Assembly (NCBI GenBank): GCA_008704415.1
Contig: VXIS01000157.1
Span: 1-64,000, forward strand
Source of the DNA: Sphaerosporella brunnea
Taxonomy: Eukaryota > Ascomycota > Pezizomycetes > Pezizales > Pyronemataceae
Length of the DNA: 64,000 nt
Direction of reading: 5' to 3'
Under the pieces are notes generated by a model. That model made no database searches and was not told the origin of the DNA. It saw nothing but the letters and a program-made list of their open reading frames with translations. The position numbers and the translations under genes were made by a program. The first letter of the stretch is position 1. The number at the start of each line of letters is the position of its first letter. Below, in pieces: positions 44,859-58,694 of the stretch.

Positions 44859-45215
44859 ACAACATTGAGTGTTTATGGGTCCGACTGCATTCAACCTGAC
44901 ATCAAAAAGCCCCCATGGCCCAGCGGTATAAACTGCCGGGTAGGACTGGTACCCCTTCACAGCTGGGGTGCCCCGGTTCAAGTCCTGGGGCTTCCTCGCC
45001 GCTCCCTACACAGCTGGGAGCGGAAGGTTTTTGCTGCTCTCGCCTTTGCGTAAGTTTTATGGCCTAAGCGCGTGGAATTTTTTATCAATTTTCTTGTGCA
45101 TTTCTTTTGTTTTCTTTGTGTCCTGGTTGCAAGGGGAGGTGCGGAGTTGAATGGTGGGTCATCGAGGGCGGGAGCGGGCAGAGTGAGGGCGCATGTCCGC
45201 ACTCCTCACGCTAGC
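44859..45215 (+). mobile_element. tRNA-headed SINE-like repeat, copy B
   Basis: The tRNA-like body 44907-44993 has ends AAGCCCC/GGGGCTT that pair, A box TGGCCCAGCGG (44916-44926) and B box GGTTCAAGTCC (44975-44985). The tail is shared with copy A. A block just beyond the tail (about 45234-45285, GTGGCGCTGTA ... CGTGTGGTC) is also found beside copy A, but in opposite orientation relative to the repeat. Confidence 0.75.
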
Positions 45216-45550
45216 ATTGAACTCTTCTTTTGACGACTTCAATTGAGTGGCGCTGTAATCATAATCGCTTGCCGTGTGGTCACCACATGGGTGTTTACTC
45301 GTGTATTACTAAGCGAAAATGAATGTCGCAACCCACCGCGACCAGGTGTCCCCAACCATATCCTGTCCGTCCACTTATTGACGCGATCTCATGGGTCAAC
45401 TGCGGCCACCAAACTGCCAGAAAAGAAAAGTGTAAAAGGACAAGGGAAAGAAACACAAGCCTGTAACAACAGAAAGAGAGCCATGGCCACCTGGGCCGAA
45501 TCACCCTCCGATTCCTCCTTACTGGATGATGACGAGTCATCTTCCTCTGC
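45216..45550. other. Spacer between SINE-like copy B and the LINE remnant, nothing else seen
   Basis: Open frames here are the decayed 3' side of the LINE; no separate gene supported. Confidence 0.4.
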
Positions 45551-46480
45551 AACGGATTGTCCGACTTTTGTATCTCGCAGAAACTGCAAGATATGCGGGA
45601 TAGCCTTTCCTCCCTGAAAAGCACTGCCACTGACCGCCACCGCCACCCAAGGTGCTTCCATCCCAGCTCACTTTCCATAGAGAGCCAAAGCGCGCGAATC
45701 TGTGGCAGCCACCTATCGCAGTCCTTAAAGAGGTGCTCCCTTGTTCGTCGCCTGCCTGAGAGGCAAAACCAGCACTTGTCGGAGTCCCTCTTGTGGAGTT
45801 TCTCCTTGAGATACGGCGCCGTGATTGCATGACCGGTAAGAAGTTGATAGTACCGGGACGCGAGCGCCTTTCTCTCCTTCTTGAGGGCTGGCCGGAAACC
45901 AGTCTTCTTTCGCGGAGCGTAGGATGCACGGAGGCTCGTGCTTTGACGGATCCACTGCTCGGTGCCGTGGCTACGCACTACCGAGGCCTTGCGCTTCAGG
46001 TGGGTCAGACTGGTCTGTCGAAGAAGCGCTTCGTTCGGGGCTCTGATAGGAGACGATGCTGCGTCCTTGGCCATCATGTCTGCAAACTCGGCTTTCGACG
46101 CCGGCGTGTCCCGGGACCCACCGCAGTGTGAGGGAGCGCCCATGGTTGGACAGTTCGCGGCTCCACTTAATGGTGCGGCGAGCCATCCACTGGCCGGAGC
46201 CGTCCTTGCATCGCAGCCAGTACGGCTTGTGCATCAGCGAAGATGGTGTAGGCCCGGTACTTTTCCAGCCGCTCATTAAATCGGTGGACGGCTCGAAATA
46301 GCGTAGACTTCCGCGTCGGAGACCTTATTAGTGCCGCGGCGGTCACTGTCGCCGCTCCGGTTAGGGTAGTGGTCGGTATGTGAGACCGGTCCAGGGCTCG
46401 GGGTTGGGGTCTACCGGGGCAAGCCATGCAATCGCACAGCCGACCTGGCCATCCTCTCGCCTGGACCCATCGCGTAGATT
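45551..46480 (-). mobile_element. 3' end of a Tad-like LINE, 5'-truncated and frameshifted
   Basis: The minus strand shows, in order: an RNase H helix/strand piece (HRFNERLEKYRAYTIFADAQ, DAQAVLAAMQ), the WVPGHAGVE motif, EFADMMAKDAASSP, and a helical segment. It ends with the C-terminal zinc knuckle RYYQLLTGHAITAPYLKEKL ... CWFCLSGRRRTREHLFKDC (CCHC). This is the order at the end of ORF2 in Tad-clade LINEs of filamentous fungi. The pieces lie in at least three frames. Upstream reverse transcriptase is absent: the remnant stops 150 bp from the esterase gene. Confidence 0.85.
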
Positions 46481-46628
46481 TGGTTGGAGGCAGAGCTCTA
46501 TTTTCCTGGTTCTGCATGTGAAAATCATGTACTCTCACTCGATTCAGTTCATGGATGGCGCAAACGGGTCGACTACACGCAACATAATTACATTCACCCA
46601 TAGTTCCTTTTCCTATCACAGTCATGAC

Positions 46629-48398
<1,770 letters not shown>

Positions 48399-49834
48399 TT
48401 TCTGCCCGCCTCTTTCTATTGCGTGGGGAACTGGCTATTTATTCCTTAACTTTTTACTGCGGGATTCGGTAAAGTGGCTTACTTCGGCCGCTGTTTCTTC
48501 GGTATACTCGGGGCTGGCATTTAAAACCAAAAAAATGCAACTGCACCAAGTGGCTGAAACCTATTCGATGGACAAATCTTTGAGCTCAATTGAGGTTCAA
48601 ATCGCCAGATCGAGAGCTCTCGCCCACCCGCATTTTTTGGTTCTAAATGCCTGCCCCGAGTATGTTGCCATTCAAGAAGTGGGCCTGTCTCAGAAGTGCC
48701 TCGCTAGGAGACTTGCACGGCAAGGAGACCGCTTCCGTCCATAAACTCCTTCAATCCCAGCATGCCCGGGGCCCACTGGAGTGTCACCGCCGACCGGCCA
48801 ATTCCCGGCCGAGTCGCGCGCCGGCGCCATCCACTGGCCCGGGCCAATGACATCCTCCTTGCACCTCTCGAGCTCGGTGAAGATTGTACTTGTATTGCTG
48901 GCCGTTCCGAGAGTGGATTACCAGGAGACGCCCGGAATATCGAGTTCGGCGGAGACTATTTTTAAGACCGCCGCGATTTTTTTCGATGCGAGACCCCGGC
49001 CGCCCCACCTTTTCCCTGGAATGATCTGCAATCGTGGGGCTAAATCGTGGGAGATCGTCGGACGCTAATCGGGTATGGAAGCGAAAATTGATGACTTGGC
49101 ATGGGTGATCGTCTATGATGTCGCCAGCGCTGATGCCAGTGGAAAGCAGAATCCTCGACTACCACCTCCGATCCCATCTAGTTTTTGCCTAAAAAACTTA
49201 AGAAAGAGGTAGAAATGAGAAACGATAGGCCCGAGCGTCACGGTCACAACTTTTTTACAGTGCTCCCGTTCAAATACCTCCTAAATAATCCCTTTTTTAC
49301 AAGACCATCCATACAGATCTCTCCGGGATCTTAATACCCTTATTCTTATTTCCCATACATTTCCGAAGGGACCGCCGGAGCGTTGTCTTATAAGCGGGTT
49401 CTTCTTATATATTCAAGGTGAACGCCATTAAGGAGGGTATAAAAGCCAAGATGTCAACATGGTGGTCGAAGTGGATCACGAAGCCAAGAATATAATTATG
49501 GCAAACGAAAGGGGATTTGTGGGCTTGATTGCGGTGTTTCCGGGTTTTATTGCTATACTTTCTGGCTTTTCCATCCAGATCCATTTCCAGTTCAAACTTC
49601 TATACCCAAGTATCTCTCGGAAGCCAGGCGCTGCAGTACCGAGAATAGATACAAGACGCTGTGCTTAGCTGTGCCATCATTTTCTATCACTCGCTGCCTT
49701 AGATGCAGAAACGCTGGCTGCTGATACCATCCTGCCGCTACTAACTGACGATAACCTTAAACGGCATATGAGATGCTACCTGCTGGTGCGATGCATAAAT
49801 ATCCGGTGCAAAAGCAGGGTTAGTTAGCCGGATA
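48399..49834. other. Intergenic, nothing firm seen
   Basis: A TATAAAAG at 49439-49446 precedes a 69-residue open frame (49459-49668) that begins MVVEVDHEAKNIIMANERG and has one hydrophobic stretch. It is too weak to call as a gene. The rest shows no feature. Confidence 0.4.
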
Positions 49835-50896
49835 TCATTGCCTCGTACTGGTCCTGCGGCTCTCCAGGGCTAAAATTGATTCAAATCCAGCAAGACCTCT
49901 CAGTGCCATTTTATATACATAATTTGCTCTGTATTTGTCCCAACCCAGTGCCTCCCAATTCCCAATGTTTCTCCCTTCCTGTGTAATAAGCTGATCAATG
50001 AGCCACAGCCTACACATCTCGTTACATTTGGTCCCATCATTTCCTCCTCCTGAGACAAAAACATCCCCCGTCAGTTTGTACGTTGGCTTCTTCTTAGTCA
50101 TCGTATACAGAAACTCCGTCACCAACTTCATATTCCTCAAGCTATGCAGCTGCGTTGTTGCTTTGGCAACGTAGCTTGGGTCATAGATGCCAACCACATG
50201 GTTTTTGATGCAAACAACCAGTGAATGCCAACTCGAATCGTTTTCCACTGGTTGGTCTTCTTGCCCTTCTGTTTCCACCGCGGGGCCCAGATTAACAATG
50301 AATACGAACACAGTCCCCTGCCTCGCTCTGTACTCCTTTAATGCTTTGGAAATCGTGTGGCAGTTATTGTAGTCGGAAAATGCGGGGGTGTCTTTTGCAG
50401 CGTCTAAATATGCGTGCTTCTGCTTTCCGTCGGTGTAGCTCACCGGCTGGGTGCAAGTTTTGAGATTAGGTGCGGGTCCACTCTGCTCCTGAAGGTACGT
50501 CAGGAGGGTCATCCGGTCCTGGGCAGTGTTCTCAATAGCCAGCCAGCCGGGCTGGCTGCGTTGGGCTGCGTTGGGCTGATCACTAAGCCAGGATGGCTTT
50601 TCAACTCGTCGGCTGGCTGTAGGCTGCATGAGCTGTTGCTCGGGTGTGAAGAATGGACATCATTGTTGCTTCACTGGTTATCACTCTGTACCAATTCGCG
50701 ACTTTTACATGCAAAGACGCAGCCCACAGCCAGCCAGCCAGCCCGGGCTTCGTAGCCGGGCTGATAAGACAGCCAGCCCAGCCGGGCCTATTTTGACAGC
50801 CGGGCTGGCTGCCAGGGCTTTTTGGGCTGGCTATTGAGAACACTGGTCCTGGGTCTTGGTTCGTGTATCAAAGGGAGTATTCAGAAGATGAGCCAT
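49835..50896 (-). CDS. Possible Ulp1/papain-like cysteine peptidase, split by a hAT MITE
   Basis: The main frame (49835-50515, minus) gives DRMTLLTYLQEQSG onward, with candidate catalytic residues in peptidase order: His in SSWHSLVVCIKN, Asp in VGIYDPSYV, and Cys in NDGTKCNEMCRLWL. This spacing recalls Ulp1/CE-clan peptidases but the match is weak. The native start appears to be the ATG at 50896; its short 5' coding part (MAHLLNTPFDTRTKTQ) joins the main frame exactly in phase if the 322-bp MITE and one target duplication are ignored. With the MITE present the native ATG reads into a stop inside the element. An ATG at 50629 within the MITE is open into the main frame, so a protein with a MITE-encoded N-terminus is possible. 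Confidence 0.6.
50524..50845. mobile_element. hAT-family MITE, 322 bp, in a coding exon
   Basis: Ends CAGTGTTCTCAATAGCC (50524) and the exact complement to 50845. Perfect 8-bp target duplications GTCCTGGG at 50516-50523 and 50846-50853. The interior is rich in GGGCTGGC and its complement, giving strong self-complementarity. No transposase. Confidence 0.95.
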
Positions 50897-52012
50897 GTTG
50901 TCTGAGAAAGCGGTGACGGATTGATGGCAGGTTGTGTTGTGGAGAAAACAGTTGCGGCGCTCACAACTGAAGATGATAAAGTCAACCATTCAAAGAGCAA
51001 TTGAAAGCTTTAACATTGAATTATCTGTGAGTTCGAGCCCAGTACAAGCTTGCAGCTTATTTAGCCCTGGGGAGGTACCAGATCGTACCGAGGGGCCATG
51101 TCGGACCCCAACCATCTATGGGGGGAGGCCTCTTACTGTCCTATGGTGCAGGCAGCTATAAACCTGGTTGTCGGAGATGGACGACCACAATCAATGCCGG
51201 TATCCCCGCGTCCGAACTCAGAGCAAAACAAACGTTAAGCACCTAAGGCAGATGCGCTCTACAACCCAACGTTTTCCATTTCACTGTATCTGCGCTTGCG
51301 TGCTGCTTATTTTCCGACGAAAATATCCGTGCGACGACCAGGTTTGTAGCTGCCTGCACCATATATCTGAATGCCATTGTGCAAGCCCCAGTTACCTGAT
51401 CAGGTGAATATCTGCATCTGGCTGTGTTCGCGACATGCAAACAACTTCTCGGCGCCAACATTCACGTCCAATTAATCCTTTTTTTTTTTACCCATCAGGT
51501 GTCAACCACCGTGACAGCGAGCCAAACCAACCCGGCGACGAAGCTTGCCCACTTAGACGGAAACAATACCATCGCCGCTAGCTGGGCCGGAATCTATGTA
51601 TCCACAAACCCACAAAGTTCACATGCTGGCCCAAAGGGGCGGGTTCGCGAGGTGTGAGTAATGACTACTGCGCTCCATCCTGGGCTGCTACCGCGAACGT
51701 GATGCGTCGCAATGTACAATTGCAACTCGAGGGTGGTAAGTTGCAGCCGCCGAGGGACTCTGGTCGCGCCTGTGGCAGTGTTCTCGTACCTTCACGCGCA
51801 GCAGTGATTGGGACGGAGAGTGATTCGCTGTTTCTTCCCGGTCCGGTGGGTGTGCGTGCCCCGCTTTGAAGAGGAGACTGGAACGTTGCACGCTTTGGTC
51901 GGCGGAACCAGCCCCGGAAAAGTGGAAGACCGAGTACGGAGAAGAAGATGGAAGAAGCAGCAAGAAATATCATAGTGTATAAACATCATTTCCCATCTAT
52001 CGCGAACCCCCA
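50897..52012. other. Intergenic, nothing supported
   Basis: Short frames only; T10 run at 51479-51488. No motif recognised. Confidence 0.4.
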
Positions 52013-53844
52013 CTACTTCTCTTCCAAGTCCTCAAAAATCTCCCGCTTTTCCTCTCCGACAAAATTATTCAATATTTCCGTCAACCCGACCCTCTCCTGC
52101 ACCGCTCTCAGCCACTCCGCCTCCCGTTCCGCCACATTGCTTCCAAACACCCTGTCCATATCCTCAAGGCTCTTATTGGCGGTCTCGGGGACGAACCAAA
52201 AGATGAAGCCGGCGCCCATCAGGGTGAAAACCGCAAAGAAGATGTACGTGCCATAGGTAATAGTCTCGAGCATAGGCGGGACCACAAAGGCTATGATGAA
52301 ATTGTTCATCCAGTTGCTGCTCGCCGAGATCGACGTTCCTTTGGCCCTGACCGACACCGGGAAGATCTCGGAGATCAAGATCCACGAAGCCGGGCCCCAG
52401 GAGTATCCGAAATTCATCGCGTAGATCCAGACGCAGGCGACGCACACCCAACCGGCGGCCGGGTGCGAATCCCAGGAGTGCTGGAACCTGCCGACGAGGA
52501 TGGCAAGGATCGTCAGGCAGGTGAACATCCCGAAAGAGCCAGCCAGGCAGATCGGTCGCCGGCCGACTTTGTCGATTACCAGAACGGTCGGTAGTGTGAC
52601 CAGGACGAACACGACGCCGACAACACCGGTGGCTAGGAGACTGGTTGTCTTGCCAGAGAGGCCGAGGCCGGAGCTGTTTCCTCAGTGTTAGAAGTGCATA
52701 AGAGGGAACGATGGGCGAATCGGCTTACAAGATGGTGGGCGCATAGTAGATCACCGCATCGATTCCGGTCCATTGCTGGAAGAACATGACAAGACACCCG
52801 ATGGCCAGGCGCTTGAACATGTGCCATGACTTGAAGAAGCTCCCGTATTGTGCAAGCTCTAGCTTGATGGAGTCCGCCCACCCGTCACCGTTGGTCAGGT
52901 GTGGGAACTTCTCTTCCAAAACCTCGCGCTGGAAGACCGCCTCGGCTTTGATCTCCAGGAACTCGGTGCGGATCAGAGGGTCGTCGGCAGGAAGTTTCCG
53001 GAGTGAGCAAAGAACCGCGATTGCCTCCTCCTCCCGGCCTTTCGAGACTAGAAGCCGAGGAGAGAACGGGAGGAACCAGACGCCGATCGCTAATGCGATT
53101 GCCGGGATCCCCTGAGTTATCATTGGGATACGCCATGACCAGTCAGATTGACCGTCGCCGGTGCCTCCGATGTAATTTGTACCGTAGCTGACAGGGATAC
53201 TCAGTACGGTGCGGAGGAGGAAGGTAGATCACAAACCCTATCCAAAAGGAAACCATTATCCCGAAGGCGATACTGAGCTGCTGCAAGGCGACCAAAAGCC
53301 CTCTGGCCTCCGGCGGGGCCAATTCGGCGTTGTAAAGTGGGCCCACAGAGCTCAGACTGCCCACTCCCAATCCTGGACAGCACAGTTAGTTTCACCGAGT
53401 CCCTGCTCTTCCACAATGGAGTCGGCACTCACCAGTAAACCACCGTCCAGCATACACAAAACGAGCATTACTTGCGCCAGCCTGGAGGTAGCTGCCAAGT
53501 ACGACACTCAAAGCAGAGCCACAGATGGCATGTTTCCTACTCCAGCGCTCCGCGAAATATCCCGACAACAACGCACCCAGCCATCCGCCCAGCTGCAGGA
53601 TGCTTGTCATCCACCCCTTCTTGCTCGCGTCTCGGACCTCAGGGAACGCTTTCCCAAAGGAGGTCATCACAAGAGCTTGCGACAGCACGCCTTGTTCATA
53701 CCCATAGAGCAGGCCTCCCAGAGACGCAAAGAGAGCAATGAAGAACACTTTGCGGTTCTCGAAAAGCAACCCCATGCCCTTCGTTGAGCGTCGCGAGCTT
53801 CGGAGAACGGCGGTCGCCCCACCGGAGGTTGTGCCGTGTGCCAT
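52013..53844 (-). CDS. MFS sugar transporter (STP/hexose type)
   Basis: Exons (minus): 53844-53433, 53372-53237, 53187-52729 and 52673-52013; introns 60, 49, 55 and phases consistent; 555 residues. Twelve membrane helices of the major facilitator fold fit. Signatures: GGLLYGYEQGVLS after helix 1, RWFTG / GVGSLSSVGPLYNAELAPPEARG, LQQLSIAFGIMVSFWIGYGT, QQWTGIDAVIYYAPTIF, and VPETANKSLEDMD at the end of helix 12. The PESPR loop motif is altered to FSPRLL, and the PETKG motif to PETANKS. Intron 2 uses a GTTTGT donor, chosen because it restores the family WIGYGTNYIGG. Likely a plasma-membrane proton/sugar importer; substrate not predictable. Confidence 0.9.
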
Positions 53845-53922
53845 TGTGTGCTGCAAACTGGTGGTGAAATAGCGGCATGGAAAGTGGGAGACGCGGCACA
53901 GCAAGAGTGATAGGAAGAGATC

Positions 53923-53930
53923 CTTATATA
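53923..53930 (-). promoter_or_regulatory. TATA box of the sugar transporter gene
   Basis: TATATAAG on the minus strand, 78 bases upstream of the ATG. Confidence 0.6.
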
Positions 53931-54810
53931 TGCATTGGGCAGCACTTGTGGATGCCGACCGATCCAGAACGGTGATCTCGGGTTTATTTGTTTTTATCCG
54001 GTGGTCTGCGGGGTACATACATGCCCCGGATTTCCACGTAAGCACTGCGGCCAAATCCGACGGAGCGGGGACCCCGCACGGGGAGCAGCTCCGTGCAGCG
54101 GGCCGGCTGGAATTAGCCGACGGCACAGCCATTGCCGCTCGCTGATCGCCCCCCCAGAGTGGACTAACCAGTGGCGGGTGTCCCGGAGCGGCCGGCCAGG
54201 GTGTTTTGCGGGGGAGCCGTCTCGACGCTGCGGGCAGGCCGGCCCGCCCTGGACTTCACCCAGCGTAGAAGCGGCGCATCCGGAAGCGGCAGTCAAGGGG
54301 CTCACACAGCATTGGCCGTGCGTGGCTGCGCCACCCCCAAATAACCACCTGCGCGATCCTTCCCGATCCGGACGAAAGTTGGCCCCACTCCGCGCCACCA
54401 GTGGCTTGTCGAGAAGATATGTGCGCAGCTGTTCTCTGTATGGCCGCACCGCCGACCAGTGGTTTTCCGGTCATGCGATTTAGTCGTAGGTCCTCAGGTC
54501 AGGAGATACATGTTGAAGGGCTCGCTGATCCGACCGGTTCCCCTTCACCGCAACTGCTGTGACCACCCCCCGCCAGTACCACGCTTTGTAGCTTATCGCA
54601 CCCAGCTCTGTGCTAGCTCTGCCCCAATATATCGGCCCACCAAACGCACTCCAAGTACTCTTGCGTTGGGTTAGGCTGAACCCCGCAATGCGCTCATACA
54701 AGATAAGACAAACTCCCCTGCTTGCGAAACGAAGTGAAATTCCTTCTGCGTCTGAACTATCCCGCCTCGTAGCGGGTATTTTGCTGAATCCGCTTCCAGG
54801 CGGCAAAAGC
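53931..54810. other. Intergenic, nothing supported
   Basis: GC-rich left half, no motif or repeat recognised. It separates the transporter promoter from the 3' end of the kinase-ankyrin gene. Confidence 0.4.
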
Positions 54811-57800
54811 TTATTGCTGAGTAGGTTTCGTCGGGATGACGATATGGTGTTCCCGACTGTCGGATATATCGTCGCGGCTTGTGGGCTCGCGGCGGAGGGA
54901 GTTGGTGGGGAAGTAGGGGAGGTACCTTTTTGCGGCTTCATCGCCGGCGAGAATGATGCGGTCGACGAGGGTTTTGTGCTCGTAGTCTTTGGCAACCGAT
55001 AGGGGTCCGAGGAGGTTTTTTGAGGCCGCTGCTTGGACGAGGTAATCTGCTGTTGGCTCGTGCTGGGAAAGGCTGGCTTCGGTCAGGAAGTGGTGGAGAC
55101 ACGTCCAACCGTCGTTATCGGTGGCGAGCAGGTCGGCGCCGTGGCGGAGCAGCAGCTGGCATATCTCCAGGGTGGCAGGAGGAGAGGAAATAGAAGCGGC
55201 CATCAGGGGAGTTACTCCGAGTCGGTCTTTGATGTTGACATCGATCCCGCGTTGTATGCAAAACTCAATGTACTCGCAACTGCTGAACATAACCACTGCC
55301 CGGTGCAGACATGATAGCCCGCCGGAATCAGAGATGTGGATATCCGCGCCGCATTCATCGACCAAATACCGCGCGACTTCTAAAGAATTCGGGTTCGACA
55401 TGCAATGTGCAACCGCCGTCAGGCCGAAGGAATCCTGTGCGTTGACGTCCGCGTTGTACCCTTTCACCAGTAGGCCAACCGAAAACAGTTTTGCGTGCAG
55501 GTAATCCGCCGGCGAATGCAGGCCGAGTCGACCAGCGAGTGGTGAATCCTCGGGAACGTGGTCCTTTATTATCACCCTTGGTGGATGGTACCTTGGAATA
55601 CGATACGCAACGCAGGCCAAGTGCAGGGGAGTCCATTGATTCGCATCGCGAGTGCGTAGATTTGGATCAGCACCGTGGTGTAGGAGGATCGCAAGCTCCA
55701 GGGGCCGCAGGTTTGCGGCGACGTGGAGTGGGGCCAGAAATTGATCGTTGGAGAATTCAGTGTGGAGATTGGGGGAACTGCCGAGTTCGAGCAGGGTGAT
55801 GAGGGTGTGGTGGTTGTCTCCCAATATTGATGCAAAGAGCGGTGGGAAGTCGGGTTCCTGGTCCTGTTCTTGCTGCGAGTTGGGATACATTGTGAACTCG
55901 CCATCAAAGAATTTCTGTCGTGGAAAAGGGACGCTGCCGGTGGAGAGGGAAGGCAAAAGCGTGATATAGCGCTCTAACGCCAACAACCTCGCCCTATCGC
56001 CATAGCTCGCCAAATATCTCAGCGTCCGCGCGCTCAGGAGTCTCTTGTGATCTGCCCCAAGTACCTGCAGCACCGATGTGGCTTCATTTTGACTTGCCCA
56101 AGTCGCTAGCTCTATCGGCGAAACCCCATCGTCACTCAACCCATCCACGTTCATCCCGATCTCCTTCACCAGGTACCGGATCAGCTCGACATTACCGGAA
56201 TCCGCTGCAATGTGCAGCAGATTGTATCCGTGGACTTTCAAGCTCGGGATCTGCTCCACAACCAAATGCCTGTTGAGGAGCCGCCTGGCGAGGGCTAGAC
56301 GGGATTGGATCGCCAAAACCAACATTTGTACACTGGAATTTGGTAGAGTGTCGAGCGTTGCTGGGGAATCCGGTAAAGTAATCTCGAGTGTGAGAAGGCG
56401 GTCTGGTAAAGTAATCCGAGGCGTGACTACTCTGCGGAGAGCGTAATGCCTGAGCCCGAAGATCTCGTAAGATTTGTGGAGGACTGCGTCGAGGATATCA
56501 TCCGGGACAGTGTGAAGGATGAGGTTCGTCAGGGGTTCCTGAGAAGGGAGTAGAGAATCCAGTAACCATCCACGCACACCTTCTCTTCCTAGGACTTCCT
56601 GAAGCGGGTTCCCATACCCATATGCCTTCTGTCCCATGAGAAGCAGGTTTTTTGCCAACGGGGACCCAAGTTTGGCAGCTTCGAGAAGATAATCTCGAGA
56701 TTCCGCACCTGAAACCTCATAACCCTGCCCTCTGCAGCGTTCCAGAGAAATGAGGGCTACGGTGCGAAGGGGATCATTGGGGTTATTCGCGATCTTACTT
56801 AACTCTTCCAGGAAAATCTTTTGTAGCGGTGGGGGAAGTTTTTTGAAGTACCTAAAATCGAGCAACTTGAAGGAAAATAAGACTCGATGTTAGATGTGGT
56901 TTGGATAATAAGAGTTGAGATACTAACGTTCCTAAAATCGCGGCTGAGAGTAGGTTGCAACAGTGGAAAGGACGTGAGAAGTTCATTCGGTACCCCCTCG
57001 GGTAGACTAATCTTAGTCATCCCTTTACCCTCTATATCTCCCGAAAGCACGCTAGCACATTCCCTTTGGTCAGTACAAGGTCATGGGATGCGCATTTGTT
57101 TGTTCAACTATTACCTTAAAGACCACGGGGTCAAGCCAGCAGTCTTATACAAAACCATAAAAGGCTTCCAGCTCATCATGAGATAGATATCCCGCAAATT
57201 CTGGGCTATAGCACTAGAACCCACACCCATAAGTTACAGTCTTAATACAGATGCAGTCCCGCAGGATGACAAAACTTACCTGTTGGTCAAAAAGACTCGC
57301 AACTGCAACATCAGTTCCTTCTGCCGCCGTGATTCCGGATCATGTTCCAGAAAGTGCCACATTACGAAAAAAAGCAGGTATTGACGATACTCTCCGGACC
57401 GGTCGATCTCCCACTGGGAGCTTCTGGCATTGAAGGCCATTTCTAAGAACTGTGGAATACAGTGTCAAAACAAATTAAGTCTACCGCCTCTACCGGATGC
57501 GCATACCTTCTTTGTTGTTAACAACTCCCGAAACTTCTTCAACCTCCTCCCAAATATCTTCACTTTCATCTCGTCTGCAGCTTCATAAGACGTCGCTACC
57601 GCTTTCCAGCAGGAAGCCATTTTCCCTTCAAGTATTCGTTTTATCTCGTCCGGGTTGTTCTTGATGTTCGCGATGTGCTTCATAGTGTCTTCACTATTGT
57701 CTCTATCATCCCCGAACGGCATCTGCCCGAATAAGATGTAGTATATGACCAGCCCCATCGAGTAATGGTCCCTTGTGATATGTCCCGAGTACGGGAAGGC

Positions 57801-58694
57801 TGGTCCTTCAGTAGGTAGGGCTTCTGGCGCTCCCCAATATTCGGTTCCTATCACCGGAAAATCATGTGTGTTGGTTCCTGCCATCGTCGGCGAGTCATCA
57901 TCATCCTTTTTTGGTTGGCACCCGCTGAAATCAGATATCTTCGCAACCAGTCTGCCACCCTCTTTGTAAAAGAGCAGAATATTCTGCGGCTTTACATCCC
58001 CATGAACTATCTCGCACAGGTGTATGGCCGCCAACCCATCAGCCACATCAGAGATTATATTGATCTTGGTGTCCATCGAGATCGCAACATCATTTTTGAC
58101 GCAGTATTGGAAATACTCGTCCAATGTGGGATGTTCCTGATACGCCAATTCTACCACAAGAATTGGCCTGATGGATGTAAACGAATCTGGCTGCCCCTCT
58201 TCCGCGCCTAACTCTTCCCACGAGATTGCCAGAAGGTCGACAATATTGGGATGTTGACGTAGGAGAGTATTCGACAACACCCGGACTTCCAACGATGCCG
58301 CGGCGAGCAGCTGGTGCAGTTCCGTCGCGTTGGGGTTGATGGTCGACCGAGTCCGGGGCAATTCCAGATTGAGTTTTTTGAGAGCGACCTCCTGCTCGCC
58401 CCAGCGGGAGGGACAGGTGCCCTTGAAGACCGTCATGGTTGCGCCGGCACCCAGGCGTGCGACTGCAATTAGTTCTTTCACGGGGATGATTTCGATCCCC
58501 AAGATTGCGGCGTAGGTTAGGAAGGAGGTATAGTTGAGGAACGGACGGGTTTCGGCGATGGCTTTGATATTGGAGGCTATAATCTGGGAGGTGGCTTTGG
58601 CGAAGATGATGGATTTTTGGTCGTAGTTTTCTTCCTCGTCGTCCTCCCAGGTCTCCAGCTCTAGTTCTTCGAAGTTGATAGGTGTTTCGCTCAT
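54811..58694 (-). CDS. Protein kinase with C-terminal ankyrin repeats (RIPK-like architecture)
   Basis: Exons (minus): 58694-57507, 57449-57280, 57213-57115, 57051-56928 and 56865-54811; four introns of 57-66 bp, every junction phase-consistent; ~1211 residues. After an acidic N-terminus, residues ~85-390 form a kinase: P-loop GAGATMTVFKG, VALKK lysine, catalytic loop IVHGDVKPQNILL (HGD for HRD, Asp kept), DFSGC in place of DFG, GTEYWGAPEA, DHYSMGLVIYYILFGQMPFG. Catalysis is plausible. Residues ~400-530 are linker. The last ~680 residues hold ankyrin repeats (GYNLLHIAADSGNVELIRYL, QWTPLHLACVAY, GLTAVAHCMS, GGLSCLHRAVV, GVTPLMAAS, GWTCLHHFL). It lies next to, and downstream of, a HeLo-pseudokinase gene on the same strand. 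Partner or substrate unknown. Confidence 0.85.

Noticed and set aside
49459..49668. 69-residue open frame behind a TATAAAAG
   Set aside because: The TATA is only ~13 bases from the ATG and the peptide has no recognisable feature; kept only as a remark.
50601..50843. 80-residue minus frame MFSIASPKSPG...
   Set aside because: Lies entirely within the hAT MITE and is just its self-complementary sequence.
53994..54449. 151-residue minus-strand frame upstream of the transporter
   Set aside because: Arg/Gly/Pro-rich chance frame in GC-rich DNA; no motif.
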